This document shows, one piece after another, positions 41,280-50,291 of a DNA stretch of 64,000 nt. The notes beneath the pieces were generated by a model that saw only the letters and a list, made by a program, of their open reading frames with translations, was not told the origin of the DNA and searched no databases. Source of the stretch: Ruthenibacterium sp. (GTDB lineage: Bacteria > Bacillota > Clostridia > Oscillospirales > Ruminococcaceae); the NCBI GenBank assembly GCA_020025235.1, contig JAHHSL010000001.1, positions 182,470 to 246,469 of the forward strand, in the 5' to 3' direction. Numbering within the stretch: position 1 is the stretch's first letter; each line of letters begins with the position of its first letter. Made by a program: the position numbers and the translations under genes.

Positions 41280-41426
41280 TTTGCTTTAATTTTCCCGCCC
41301 ATTCCCCCGACGTTCTGCGCCGCATCAGGCCGCCCTTGCAGGCGTCTTTCTTTTCCGGTGTCATCAATACTCTGCGCCGTCTTAAAGCGCTTGTGCGCGC
41401 AAATGCGGGGCTTTCCGTGTATATTC

Positions 41427-41471
41427 AAACACCCCGTGCAGCTGTCTCATGCTGCACGGGGTGTTTTTCTG
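41427..41471. terminator. Strong hairpin downstream of the ttcA-like gene
   Basis: Perfect 16-bp arms, AAACACCCCGTGCAGC and GCTGCACGGGGTGTTT, flank an 8-base loop. It can terminate the minus-strand ttcA transcript; the longer T-run is on the plus strand. Confidence 0.7.
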
Positions 41472-41512
41472 TCCGTTCCTTCTGCGGCTTTTCCTTCGGC
41501 AGAATGGCAGAT

Positions 41513-42361
41513 TCAAAGTTCTGTCTGCGGCACTTCGCAGTCGTATTCATCCAAAAAGCTGTGCGATTTGCCGTTATGCGTCCAGCCAAGCGCCATGTTC
41601 AGATTGACGTTCTGCATGCTGCGGAAAATATTGACGTCTGCCTGCGGGTTCGTGCGGCGAAGGGCGGCGATCAGCGCCTTTGTCTCGCTGCGCGCACCGC
41701 GCATTTCCTCTTCGGATTCCCGTTCCGTAAAGCGGCAGGCGCACTGCAAAAACGTAAGGCCGTTATACCGCTTCCACGCCAGGATATCCGTTTCCCGTAC
41801 AAGGCACAGCGGGCGGATCAGTTCCATGCCCGCATAGTTCGTGCTGTGCAGCTTCGGCATCATGGTTTTTACCTCTGCGCCCCACAGCATGCTCATCAGC
41901 GTGGTTTCCACAATATCATCGAAATGATGCCCCAGTGCGATTTTATTGCAGCCAAGCTCCTGCGCATTTTTATACAGGTAGCCGCGGCGCATCCGCGCAC
42001 ACAGATAGCAGGGTGATTGTTCGATGTTGACAACCGTATCAAAGATTTCCGTCTGGAAAATGTGAAGCGGGATGCCCATGATTTCCGCATTGTGTTCGAT
42101 CATCGCACGGTTTTCCGGCCGGTATCCCGGATCCATGCACAGGAACTCCAGTTCAAACGGCACGTCACTGTGCTTTTGCAGCTGCTGCATGCACTTTGCA
42201 AGCAGAAAGCTGTCCTTTCCGCCGGAAATGCAGACGGCGATCTTATCCCCTGCCCGGATCAGCCCGTAATCCTTGCATCCGCCGATAAACCGGTGCCATA
42301 TCGTCTTTTTATATTTCTTGATGATGCTGCGCTCGATCTCTACTCGCTTTTCCATGCTCAC
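41513..42361 (-). CDS. TtcA-like tRNA thiolation / PP-loop ATPase
   Basis: This N-type ATP pyrophosphatase has the PP-loop AVCISGGKDSFLLAK, which adenylates tRNA before sulfur insertion. Cysteines in SPCYLCARMRRG (CxxC) and CACRF (CxC) are placed as in the iron-sulfur TtcA/TtuA group. GHHFDDIVETTLM is a further TtcA-type motif. Length is about 282 residues. Either GTG 42361, overlapping the stop of the upstream gene, or ATG 42355 is the start. TtcA makes 2-thiocytidine-32; the Firmicutes branch is less characterised, so the target base is uncertain. Confidence 0.85.
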   Translation of the reverse strand: MSMEKRVEIERSIIKKYKKTIWHRFIGGCKDYGLIRAGDKIAVCISGGKDSFLLAKCMQQLQKHSDVPFELEFLCMDPGYRPENRAMIEHNAEIMGIPLHIFQTEIFDTVVNIEQSPCYLCARMRRGYLYKNAQELGCNKIALGHHFDDIVETTLMSMLWGAEVKTMMPKLHSTNYAGMELIRPLCLVRETDILAWKRYNGLTFLQCACRFTERESEEEMRGARSETKALIAALRRTNPQADVNIFRSMQNVNLNMALGWTHNGKSHSFLDEYDCEVPQTEL

Positions 42362-42906
42362 CGCCGAATATCCAGAGTTTCCAGCACGTTTCCATCAACA
42401 TCCTTTGTTGTGAAGATTCCGTCCTCATATACCATGTAGCTGTGAATACCGTCGCCCTTCGGGATCGAAATGCTGCCCGGATTCAGGAAGAAATAATCCC
42501 CGCGGTCGGCTGCAACGCGCACATGTGTATGGCCATGGATCAGCACATCGCCCTTGCCCAGCTTCGGCAGATTCTCCTCGTTGAACAGATGCCCGTGTGT
42601 GATAAAGACCATGCGGCCTTCCAGATACATGGTGGCGTAATCCGCCATGATCGGAAATTCCAGCACCATTTGATCGACCTCTGCATCGCAGTTTCCGCGC
42701 ACGGCAAGGATCTTATCCTTCATTCCGTTCAGCGCCGGGATCACCTGCTTGGGCGCATAATCACGCGGCAGATCATTGCGCGGGCCGTGGTACAGCAGAT
42801 CCCCCAACAGGACGATCCTCTCCGGGTTTTCCTGTTCAATCAATTCCATAAGGCGGTTCGCGTAGTATGCGGAACCGTGAATATCGCTTGCAAATAGTAA
42901 TTTCAT
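42358..42906 (-). CDS. YfcE/MJ0936-type metallophosphoesterase
   Basis: The 182-residue calcineurin-like phosphodiesterase has the metal ligands in FASDIHGS (DxH), LLGDLLYHG (GD), VRGNCD (GNCD), THGH and HGHTHV. It starts MKLLFASDIHG, with the ATG at 42906 seven bases after GAGGTGA; an earlier in-frame ATG lacks a site. Its stop overlaps the ttcA-like start, so the two are coupled. The physiological substrate of YfcE enzymes is not settled. Confidence 0.9.
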   Translation of the reverse strand: MKLLFASDIHGSAYYANRLMELIEQENPERIVLLGDLLYHGPRNDLPRDYAPKQVIPALNGMKDKILAVRGNCDAEVDQMVLEFPIMADYATMYLEGRMVFITHGHLFNEENLPKLGKGDVLIHGHTHVRVAADRGDYFFLNPGSISIPKGDGIHSYMVYEDGIFTTKDVDGNVLETLDIRR

Positions 42907-43281
42907 TATCGTCACCTCATAGTTCAAAGTATACTCGATTTTTCTCAAAACGAAAAGAGTTTCTTTCTATCCGCCGATTTTTCTTCTGTTTTTCGACTGA
43001 TTCCTTTACGATTCGTTTTATATTTTCAATATAATACTATTTGTATCGTGTTTTCATTTTCATCCGGCATGCTATAAATGTCCGAATGTCCTCTTTCTGC
43101 TGTAATTCCGGCTTTACCACGCCGGATTTCCGAATCCGGGCGCCGCCCCTGCTGCCTGTCTTCTTTTCATCCGGCGCACGGACCGGATTTTCCCGCAGGC
43201 TGCTGCATTTCGGCTGTAAAGTATAAATACTTTGCAGCATTGTCACCCAGCTGCACACGGTTTTACCGGGCATACAAGGAA
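42907..43281. other. Intergenic region of about 375 bp with several hairpins, no gene seen
   Basis: No credible coding frame was found. An AT-rich block at 43015-43045 has TATAAT/ATTATA words on both strands and may hold the yfcE promoter. The rest contains a CGCCGGATT/AATCCGGGCG hairpin (43123-43145), a TCCGG motif repeated three times and an AAAGTAT/ATACTTT palindrome near 43220. A structured RNA is possible but unassigned. Confidence 0.3.
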
Positions 43282-43312
43282 AGACGGTTCTTGCGAACCG
43301 TCTTTTTCTGTC
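43282..43312 (-). terminator. Intrinsic terminator of the TM2-domain gene
   Basis: AAAGACGGTTC pairs with GAACCGTCTTT around TTGC, with T's on both sides. Confidence 0.8.
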
Positions 43313-43315
43313 TGT

Positions 43316-43699
43316 TTACAGCCAAATTTTTCCTTCTTCATCCGGTTTCATCGGAAGTGCGACCATAATATCAATAATGGCCATTCCAAACGGAATAAAC
43401 GTCCAACAGAAAACCAGATAAATGAAACCAAGAAGCCACTGTCTTGTATAAAAGCGGTGGATTCCAAAGTCGCCGAGCAGCAGCGCCAGCCAGCAGTACA
43501 GATGCCGGTTTACATGCACCTTTTGCCGCTTACCGGCATTGCTTGCAATCCAGTCGCCGATTTTCCCGATTCTGCCGCGTTCTTCCTGAACGCCGTATTC
43601 GCGCTTTGTCCGTTCCAGTTCTTCCTCCAGCGCAATAAACTGTTTCGGATCAATATATTCGCGCTCTTTTGGGGCTTTCTTTGTTTTTTTATTTGCCAT
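43316..43699 (-). CDS. TM2-domain membrane protein
   Basis: The 127-residue protein has a charged N-terminal half (coiled-coil-like ALEEELERTKREYG) and a TM2 domain of two helices, with LGDFGIHRFYTRQWLLGFIYLVFC as its core (the typical G-x-H-R-F-Y turn lies between residues 80 and 95). TM2 proteins are widespread and mostly uncharacterised. The start at 43699 lies 12 bases from GGAGG; a TTG four codons earlier abuts the site. It is monocistronic. Confidence 0.85.
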   Translation of the reverse strand: MANKKTKKAPKEREYIDPKQFIALEEELERTKREYGVQEERGRIGKIGDWIASNAGKRQKVHVNRHLYCWLALLLGDFGIHRFYTRQWLLGFIYLVFCWTFIPFGMAIIDIMVALPMKPDEEGKIWL

Positions 43700-43773
43700 A
43701 AGCGGGCACAACCTCCGGTGTTTTGTTCTGCATTATCATACAATCCTAGTATACTATAAAATCGAAAAAATGC

Positions 43774-43807
43774 AAAGGCTCCGCGGCAGAACCGCGGAGC
43801 CTTTCGT
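43774..43807. terminator. Bidirectional terminator after the GPH symporter gene
   Basis: AAAGGCTCCGCGG pairs exactly with CCGCGGAGCCTTT around a 5-base loop. Confidence 0.8.
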
Positions 43808-43850
43808 TTCAAAAAATGTTCAGCAGAAATCCTTAGCGGAATTGCTTTTA

Positions 43851-45347
43851 TTATGCTTCTGCCTGAGCTTTTGCCTGTGCTTTGATTTCAGCGATTCTGT
43901 CCTGAATCTCTTCCATCTTTTCTTTCGTCAGTGGATAGAATTTCATAGCGATAACGTTGACGAGCTGGCCGACGATGATGACACCATAGCTCAGGAATAC
44001 GCCGACATACAGCAGAGAATCGCTGTACGGAGTTGTAACGTCCGGCATTTTCTCCTTGAAGCCAATTGCAGCAAGTGCGAAGCTGGCAATCATCGGAGCC
44101 AGAGAAGAGATCAGTTTGTCAACAAAGCTGAACAGGGTACCCATCAGGCCCGGAACATAACGGCCGGAGCGATAGGTCTCGTAGTCTGCGCAGTCTGCCG
44201 TCATCGGGATAACGATATTGCCGGAAACCGAGCCGAAGCCGGTAGAAGCCATGGTGAGAAGAAGCAGTGCGATCGTAAAGAAGCTGAAGCCGCTGAAGCC
44301 TTCATAGCCCGGCAGGTTCATGGTCTTCGGGTCGCCGAACAGCCACAGGCAGATCAGCAGGACATTACAGATAAGACCGCCCCAGGAGCCGATAAGCATT
44401 GCCTTGCGCTGGCCAAGACGGGTTGCGATAACACCAAGGCCAAGGAATACGAAGACCAGGTTGCCGATCGTGGTGTACATGCTGAAGCCGCCGGACAGAG
44501 CATAGTTGCCGACAACGATGCCGTACATGATCAGGGTAACCGTAGAGGTACGTGCCGAAGTGCCGAGCTTATCCGTCGATGCGGACAGAACCAGCATCTG
44601 GATCGCACGGTTGTGGCTGAGGACATCCCAGTAATCCTTAAAGCCAACTTTGATTGCCTTACCGGTGCCGAAGTACTTGATGTTGTCCTTCGGAGCGATC
44701 GAAATAGCAGCGATAATGGTGAACACTGCGGAGATAGTGCCCAGAACCAGCCACATTTCGTGGAACAGTTCTGCAGAATAGAGCGTACCGTATTTGGTGG
44801 CCAGAGGGCCTGCAACCCACATCTGAACAGCCATGATCATAACCATGTTGTAGATTGCATCAAAGATCGAGAACAGCGGGCGCTGCTTCGGATCGTTCGT
44901 AACGCAGGTCTGTGCAGATTTTGTTACAACACACTGGAAGGTATAACCAATGTAGTAAATTGCACTGATTGCAAAGAAGAACGGGATGCGGGCCATTTCC
45001 GGCAGCTTATGCGTCACATGGAACAGCACATAGCTGCTGCCGAAAAGAATAACGTTGCCGATAATCATAAACGGACGGTTTTTGCCGAAGCGGGTGTTCG
45101 TTTTATCGACCAGATAGCCGATGAACGGATCCGTAACGCCGTCCCAAATGCGCATGATCATCGCGAAGCTGCCTGCAAGCACAACACCCATGCCGACAAA
45201 GCCGGTCAGGTAATATGCTACGTACATCATCAATGCCATGTACATGTTCGTTGCCGTGTTGTTCAGCGCATAGCCGCCAATGCGCCACAACGGCACGCGG
45301 TGAATGCCGTTTCCGACATCGTACTTGCTTGTTGCGGTATTGCTCAT
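43851..45347 (-). CDS. GPH-family sugar/uronide:cation symporter
   Basis: This 498-residue, twelve-helix MFS-type transporter belongs to the glycoside-pentoside-hexuronide group. The signature after helix 2, MRIWDGVTDPFIGYLVDKTNTRFGKNRPF, is diagnostic, and the tail is a charged Lys/Glu/Ala-rich helix. It probably imports a glucuronide or related glycoside for the adjacent uxaC locus. GAAGGAGAC precedes the ATG. It has its own control region 100 bp upstream, containing the motif shared with the regulator's intergenic region. The substrate is inferred from context. Confidence 0.9.
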   Translation of the reverse strand: MSNTATSKYDVGNGIHRVPLWRIGGYALNNTATNMYMALMMYVAYYLTGFVGMGVVLAGSFAMIMRIWDGVTDPFIGYLVDKTNTRFGKNRPFMIIGNVILFGSSYVLFHVTHKLPEMARIPFFFAISAIYYIGYTFQCVVTKSAQTCVTNDPKQRPLFSIFDAIYNMVMIMAVQMWVAGPLATKYGTLYSAELFHEMWLVLGTISAVFTIIAAISIAPKDNIKYFGTGKAIKVGFKDYWDVLSHNRAIQMLVLSASTDKLGTSARTSTVTLIMYGIVVGNYALSGGFSMYTTIGNLVFVFLGLGVIATRLGQRKAMLIGSWGGLICNVLLICLWLFGDPKTMNLPGYEGFSGFSFFTIALLLLTMASTGFGSVSGNIVIPMTADCADYETYRSGRYVPGLMGTLFSFVDKLISSLAPMIASFALAAIGFKEKMPDVTTPYSDSLLYVGVFLSYGVIIVGQLVNVIAMKFYPLTKEKMEEIQDRIAEIKAQAKAQAEA

Positions 45348-45448
45348 AAATGTGTGTCTCCTTCGTTAATCTGTAAATTCAGCACAGTTTCTGCTGATCT
45401 CCAACATATTTATTTTAACAGTTTGTTAACACACACTACTATGTTTTT

Positions 45449-45479
45449 GTTGCTTGACCCACATTGTAAAAGTTGTTTT
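45449..45479. promoter_or_regulatory. Operator-like motif, copy 1, upstream of the symporter gene
   Basis: On the plus strand the segment reads TTGCTTGAC, CC, then CATTG, TA, AAA, G, TTGTTTT. Apart from two small insertions and a few substitutions the same string occurs at 51284-51312. A second word, TGCAACGTT, accompanies both copies. It is a candidate binding site for the AraC-type regulator of this locus. Confidence 0.55.
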
Positions 45480-45512
45480 GCCTAAAAAGGTAACAAATGT
45501 GTGCAACGTTTT

Positions 45513-46919
45513 TTAGTTATTTAAACCAAAATAACGTGCAGCATTATTGTAGCTGATGCCCTTTACAATGGTTTCAAGCGCTTTTTCATCGTTCGGATAT
45601 TCGCCGTTTTCCACCCAATTACCGATCAATTCGCACATAATGCGGCGGAAATACTCGTGGCGGGTGTAGCTCAGGAAGCTGCGGCTGTCCGTCAGCATGC
45701 CGACAAAGTTGCCCAAAAGGCCAAGATTCGCAAGGCTCTTCATCTGTTCCTGCATGCCGGATTTGGTGTCATTGAACCACCATGCACTGCCGTGCTGGAT
45801 CTTGCCCGGCACCTCGCTGCCCTGGAATGCGCCGATAATGGTATCCAGCAGCTGGTTGTCCGCAGGGTTCAGGCTGTACAGAATGGTGCGGGGCAGCTCG
45901 CCGGTCTCTTCCAGTGCGTTCAGGACGCCTGTAACCGCCGTTGCACAGTTCACCGTATTGATGACGTCATAGCCGGTATCGGGGCCAAGCTTTGCCAGCA
46001 TTTTCTTGTTCGGGTTGCGCTGGCAGTTATAGTGGATCTGCAGCACCCAGCCGCGTTTTGCATACTGACGTGCGCAGAACAGCAGCAGTTCTGTCTTGAA
46101 GCTTTCCACTTCCTCCAGGGTCAGTTCTTCCCCGTTCATTGCCTTTGTAAAGGCCGCATCGATCACAGCACGGTCTGCCGGACGATACATCACATAGTCC
46201 AGGCCGTGATCAGATGCACGGCAGCCGACCTCGGCAAAGAATGCGATGCGCTTTGCCAGTGCTTCTTCCAGCGAAGCGCTGTCCTTGATTTCGACGCCGC
46301 TTACCTGTGCAAGCTTTTCAATGTATTCTTTCCAGCCGTCTTTTTCGATGTTGAGCGCTTTGTCCGGGCGGAAGGACGGAGCAACGATCGTCTTGATCGC
46401 GGGATCTTCCTTCAGCTTTTTGTGCCATTCCAGAGAATCGATGGGGTCATCGGTCGTGCCGACGAATGCAACGTTGCTCTGCTCGATGATGCCGCGCACG
46501 CTCATGCCCGGCTCCTGCAGCTTCTTGTTGCACAGGTTCCAGACTTCTTCTGCGGTATCGCCGTTCAGGGTGCCTTCATAGCCGAAGTATTTCTTCAATT
46601 CCAGGTGGCACCAGTGATACATCGGGTTGCCGATCGCATTGGGCAGAGCTTCTGCAAATTTCTGGAACTTTTCGCGGTCGCTTGCATCGCCCGTGATGTA
46701 TTTTTCTTCCACGCCGTTGGAACGCATGACGCGCCATTTGTAATGGTCGCCGCCGAGCCAGACCTGCGTGATGTTTTCAAAACGGCGGTCTTCATAGATC
46801 TCCTGCGGATTCACATGGCAGTGATAGTCAATGATCGGCATATCGGCTGCAAACTCATGGAAGAGCTTCTGCGCAGTCGGGGTCGTCAGCAAAAAGTCTT
46901 TATCCATAAACTGTTTCAT
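45513..46919 (-). CDS. uxaC: Uronate isomerase
   Basis: UxaC converts D-glucuronate to D-fructuronate or D-galacturonate to D-tagaturonate. The amidohydrolase-fold metal motif is DYHCHVNP near residue 32. Other typical blocks are WLGGDHYKWRVMRSNG, TTDDP and HGSAWWFNDT. The 468-residue length fits the family. The ATG at 46919 follows AGGAGG. It is the last gene before the separately controlled symporter. Downstream enzymes (fructuronate reductase, mannonate dehydratase, KDG kinase and aldolase) are not in this window. Confidence 0.95.
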   Translation of the reverse strand: MKQFMDKDFLLTTPTAQKLFHEFAADMPIIDYHCHVNPQEIYEDRRFENITQVWLGGDHYKWRVMRSNGVEEKYITGDASDREKFQKFAEALPNAIGNPMYHWCHLELKKYFGYEGTLNGDTAEEVWNLCNKKLQEPGMSVRGIIEQSNVAFVGTTDDPIDSLEWHKKLKEDPAIKTIVAPSFRPDKALNIEKDGWKEYIEKLAQVSGVEIKDSASLEEALAKRIAFFAEVGCRASDHGLDYVMYRPADRAVIDAAFTKAMNGEELTLEEVESFKTELLLFCARQYAKRGWVLQIHYNCQRNPNKKMLAKLGPDTGYDVINTVNCATAVTGVLNALEETGELPRTILYSLNPADNQLLDTIIGAFQGSEVPGKIQHGSAWWFNDTKSGMQEQMKSLANLGLLGNFVGMLTDSRSFLSYTRHEYFRRIMCELIGNWVENGEYPNDEKALETIVKGISYNNAARYFGLNN

Positions 46920-46983
46920 GGGAACAAGCCTCCTGTATTTCAATTCATTTCATGCGGGATTTTCCCGCGTATAATCAGCATAG

Positions 46984-47008
46984 CCCCCGGCACAGGATGT
47001 GCCGGGGG
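46984..47008 (-). terminator. GC-rich hairpin between the TIM-barrel gene and uxaC
   Basis: CCCCCGGCAC pairs with GTGCCGGGGG around a 5-base loop. No T-run follows, so it may tune expression or stability more than terminate. Confidence 0.4.
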
Positions 47009-47021
47009 ACTTGTTTTAAAC

Positions 47022-47906
47022 TTAGAACCAGTCGCCGTAGCCCAGCTTCACGAGGTTGTCGTGGCTGATCTTCAGGCTTTCAAACGGATCGCGGCCATAG
47101 GTATCATCCTGCTCGACAAGGAAATACTCGCTGCCGCCTGCAAGGCCGGCTTCGATGCATGCCTTGATCGGCAGAGTGCCTTCGCCGACTTCGGCGAATT
47201 CGATGTTGCCGGTGAAGTTCTTCATAAAGCCCATGATCGCCTTCGGATCGGTGAAGTCCACGCCGCCTTCCGGCTCTTTCAGTGCGCCGATGCGGTAATC
47301 CTTCAGGTGCAGCAGACGGATGCGGCCGTCATACTTCTTGATGAATTCGACCGGGTTTTCGCCGCCGCGATGAATCCAGTGGATATCCAGTTCAAAGCCG
47401 AGGTGCTTGGTGTTGTCCTTGATGATATCCAGCAGATACTGGCCGTTGTAGCGTCTGAATTCGACGTGGTGGTTGTGGTAGTACAGGTCGATGCCCTCTT
47501 CTTTCAGGCGTGCAGCGATTTCGTCAGCCTGCTTTGCAAAGTCCATTGCCTTGTCATAGCTTGTCATGCAGTTCATGGGCAGCATGCCGATGCGCAGCAT
47601 GTCGCAGTCCAGCTTGCGGCAGTCTTCCACGATCTTCTTGAAATCGTTTTCGTTGTTCAGATATTCGCCGGGCATGCCTGCGATCATCGGTGCAACAGCT
47701 GCCGTGCAGGAGGAGACGTTCAGGCCGATCTCGTCAATCGCCTTGCGGAAGCCTGCGACGTTTTCTGCCGTCATGGGAACCTGGGAAATCTCTACGCAGT
47801 GGTAGCCGATATCTGCCAGCTTCTGCATGGACTCGAATGCGTCGAATTTCGGCATCTTTGCGGGGGCGATCGTGCTCATCTGAACACCGATTAATCCTTT
47901 TTTCAT
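47022..47906 (-). CDS. TIM-barrel sugar isomerase/epimerase-like protein (AP2Ec family), copy 1
   Basis: The 294-residue xylose-isomerase-like TIM barrel probably binds a divalent metal through residues in LYYHNHHVEF, FELDIHWIHRGG, LLHLKDYR and EFAEVGEG. Such proteins act on keto- and aldo-sugars, including 3-keto-glycosides, together with Gfo/Idh dehydrogenases. Here it follows a Gfo/Idh gene by 28 bp and precedes uxaC. AAGGAGAT precedes the ATG. Its substrate is unknown; it is not a standard hexuronate pathway enzyme. Confidence 0.82.
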   Translation of the reverse strand: MKKGLIGVQMSTIAPAKMPKFDAFESMQKLADIGYHCVEISQVPMTAENVAGFRKAIDEIGLNVSSCTAAVAPMIAGMPGEYLNNENDFKKIVEDCRKLDCDMLRIGMLPMNCMTSYDKAMDFAKQADEIAARLKEEGIDLYYHNHHVEFRRYNGQYLLDIIKDNTKHLGFELDIHWIHRGGENPVEFIKKYDGRIRLLHLKDYRIGALKEPEGGVDFTDPKAIMGFMKNFTGNIEFAEVGEGTLPIKACIEAGLAGGSEYFLVEQDDTYGRDPFESLKISHDNLVKLGYGDWF

Positions 47907-47934
47907 ATATGTATCTCCTTATTGATGAAATAAA

Positions 47935-48936
47935 TCAAACTGTTTCGGCTTCATGCGTTTTGCCGGCTTTCTGAATGGCATCGATCAGACGGATGCTCAT
48001 TTCGGCGTCACGCACATGGATATAGTTGTCGGTTCCTTCTTCCAGCGCTTTGTAGAAGCGGGCAATCAGCTTTGCATGGCTTGCGCCGTAATAGAACTTG
48101 GTTCCGGGCATGCGGGCGTCCTCCACCAGCTTTTCGCGCGTGCCGTCTGCGTTGATGCGGTACAGCGTATTTTCAAGGATCGCAAACTCCGCTTTTTCCA
48201 GACGGACACTGATCTGTACGCTTTCGTTCTGATAGTTCGCCGTCGTTGCCATAAACAGGCCGCGCGCGCCGTTTTCATAGAACAGGTTTGCGGCAACGGT
48301 ATCTTCCACTTCAATGCCGTAGCCAAGGATCTGCGCAACGCTTGCACGCAGGTTTTCAACCTTGCCGCCAAGGTGGTACAGAAGATCCAGCGTATGCACC
48401 GACTGATTGATCATGCAGCCGCCGCCTGCCGTCTCCCACTTGCCGCGCCACGGCTTGCAGTCGTAATAGGACTTCGGGCGTGCCCACAGAACAACGCCCT
48501 TTGTGGCGACAACCTTGCCATATTCGCCGCCGTCAATGATTTCCTTGAGCATTTCAACGGATTCATTCAGACGGTTCTGCAGGCAGATGCCGATGTGCAG
48601 TTCCGGATGTGCGGCTTCCAGTGCGACAAATTTTTCCGCCTGTTCGGTATTGAGCGCGACAGGCTTTTCGCAGAAAACATGAATGCCATGCTCTGCAAAA
48701 TATTCGGACACAGGGTAGTGCAGATAATGAGGCAGGCAGACATGGACGCAGTCCGGCTTTACCTCCTGTGCCATCACTTTGTAATCCGTATAGAACGGCA
48801 CGCCTTCGGGCGCGCGTTCCTTTGCCGCCGGGTCGATATCGCAGACTGCGCACAGTTCGATTTCGGGGTTCCCGGCAATTGCAGCCAGATGTATGGCGGA
48901 AATGTCGCCAAGGCCGATCACTGCTGCTCTTTTCAT
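47935..48936 (-). CDS. Gfo/Idh/MocA family oxidoreductase, copy 1
   Basis: The NAD(P)-dependent sugar dehydrogenase has 333 residues. The Rossmann motif is VIGLGDISAIHLAAI, the conserved CEKPVALN follows, and the substrate domain shows GGGCMINQSVHTLDLLYHLGG with the catalytic histidine. Family members oxidise a ring hydroxyl of sugars or glycosides, often at C3. It is linked to the TIM-barrel protein downstream, suggesting sequential oxidation and isomerisation or elimination. GTGAGGAAA precedes the ATG. Confidence 0.88.
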   Translation of the reverse strand: MKRAAVIGLGDISAIHLAAIAGNPEIELCAVCDIDPAAKERAPEGVPFYTDYKVMAQEVKPDCVHVCLPHYLHYPVSEYFAEHGIHVFCEKPVALNTEQAEKFVALEAAHPELHIGICLQNRLNESVEMLKEIIDGGEYGKVVATKGVVLWARPKSYYDCKPWRGKWETAGGGCMINQSVHTLDLLYHLGGKVENLRASVAQILGYGIEVEDTVAANLFYENGARGLFMATTANYQNESVQISVRLEKAEFAILENTLYRINADGTREKLVEDARMPGTKFYYGASHAKLIARFYKALEEGTDNYIHVRDAEMSIRLIDAIQKAGKTHEAETV

Positions 48937-48960
48937 AAAATTATTTCCTCACTTTCTGCG

Positions 48961-48999
48961 AAAAAAAGCGGCAGCAGCGCATGCCGCCGCCGCTTTTTT
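48961..48999 (-). terminator. Terminator-like hairpin between the two Gfo/Idh genes
   Basis: AAAAAGCGGC pairs with GCCGCTTTTT and the minus strand then has a T-run. It may split the locus into two transcripts, or be partly read through. Confidence 0.6.
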
Positions 49000-49016
49000 G
49001 CTGCGTCGTACGAGTT

Positions 49017-50210
49017 TTACTCGCGAACCGGGAACTTGCCTTCTTCTGCAATGTGCTTGTTCAGCTCTGCAGCGTACTCTTCCGGATCGACCGGGTTGCA
49101 GACTTCCTTACCCAGCCAGTTGGAAAGCTGAGAAGCGTTTGCAAGGTTTACGCCGTTGATGCCGTCGGAGCCCGGAGCCAGAAGCGGGGTGCCGTTGATC
49201 ACATGCTGTGCAAAGTTTTCCATAACGGTGGTGTGCTGGAATCCCCAGCCATCGGTATTTTCAAACTCTTCCACAGTGTACAGCGAATTGCCGGAGGAAT
49301 TGCCGCTGGTCAGGCGGGACATTTCCATCATGGTCATGGTGCTGTTCAGTTCATCCTCAGACTTGCTCATGCGGTAAACCATGGCCTTCTTGCTGTTTTC
49401 CACAACGATCTTGCCGTTGTCAAGGTCAATTTCCAGACGGTCGGTGCCGCATGCATCGTGAGTGCAGGTGATGAATGTGCCGGTTGCGCCGTTCGGGAAT
49501 TCAACCAGCATGGTGACGTCGTTTTCAACGTCGATGTCGCGGTGTGCGCCGCAGATGTTCTTGGAATAAACCTTCGTCGGAACACCGCAGATCCACTGCC
49601 ACAGGTCAAGCTGATGCGGAGCCTGGTTTACCAGAACGCCGCCGCCTTCGCCGCCCCAGGTTGCGCGCCATGCGCTCTGGCGGTAGTAGCTGTCCGGACG
49701 CCACCATGTATTGATGATCCAGTTGGTGCGGCGGATCTCGCCAAGCTCACCGGAAGCAACGATTTCCTTGATCTTCTGGTACAGCTTGTTGGTACGCTGG
49801 TTGAACATGATGCCGAATGCAACATCCGGATGCTCTGCTGCGCACTTGTTCATTGCCATAACGTCCTTTGCACGGACGCCTGCGGGCTTTTCAACCAGAA
49901 CGTTCATGCCGTGCTCCATGCAGTAAATTGCGATTTCGTGGTGCAGGTAGTGCGGAACGGTGGTGACGACTGCGTCAACCGTACCGGAAGCGACCATCTC
50001 TTTCCAATCCTTGAAGAAGGGGACCTCCGGATATTTTTCCTTGCACATTTTTTCCTTTTCCGGATCAATATCGCAAAGTGCGCCGAGTGCGCAGTGCGGG
50101 GGGCATTCCGGTGCAGCCACGCCGGGGAAGCCGCCCTTGCCGCTCAGAAAGCCGGCATACGAGCCGCCCTGTGCGCCAATACCGATCAGACCGAATCTTA
50201 CTTTTTCCAT
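49017..50210 (-). CDS. Gfo/Idh/MocA family oxidoreductase, copy 2
   Basis: This larger relative of copy 1 has 397 residues. The Rossmann motif is GLIGIGAQGGSYAGF, then EKPAGVRAKD, and the active-site stretch GGGGVLVNQAPHQLDLWQWICG. A Cys-rich early segment (PECPPHCALGALCDID) is present. It lies 81 bp after the first TIM-barrel gene in the same direction, with AAAGGAGAG before the ATG at 50210. It is probably a paralogous sugar dehydrogenase with another substrate, or acts at the other end of the same pathway. Confidence 0.88.
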   Translation of the reverse strand: MEKVRFGLIGIGAQGGSYAGFLSGKGGFPGVAAPECPPHCALGALCDIDPEKEKMCKEKYPEVPFFKDWKEMVASGTVDAVVTTVPHYLHHEIAIYCMEHGMNVLVEKPAGVRAKDVMAMNKCAAEHPDVAFGIMFNQRTNKLYQKIKEIVASGELGEIRRTNWIINTWWRPDSYYRQSAWRATWGGEGGGVLVNQAPHQLDLWQWICGVPTKVYSKNICGAHRDIDVENDVTMLVEFPNGATGTFITCTHDACGTDRLEIDLDNGKIVVENSKKAMVYRMSKSEDELNSTMTMMEMSRLTSGNSSGNSLYTVEEFENTDGWGFQHTTVMENFAQHVINGTPLLAPGSDGINGVNLANASQLSNWLGKEVCNPVDPEEYAAELNKHIAEEGKFPVRE

Positions 50211-50291
50211 AATAACATTCTCTCCTTTATGTCTAATCAAACAAAATTACTTTATCTAGAAAGCGGCTGGGCGCCGCTTCAGATCAAAAAA

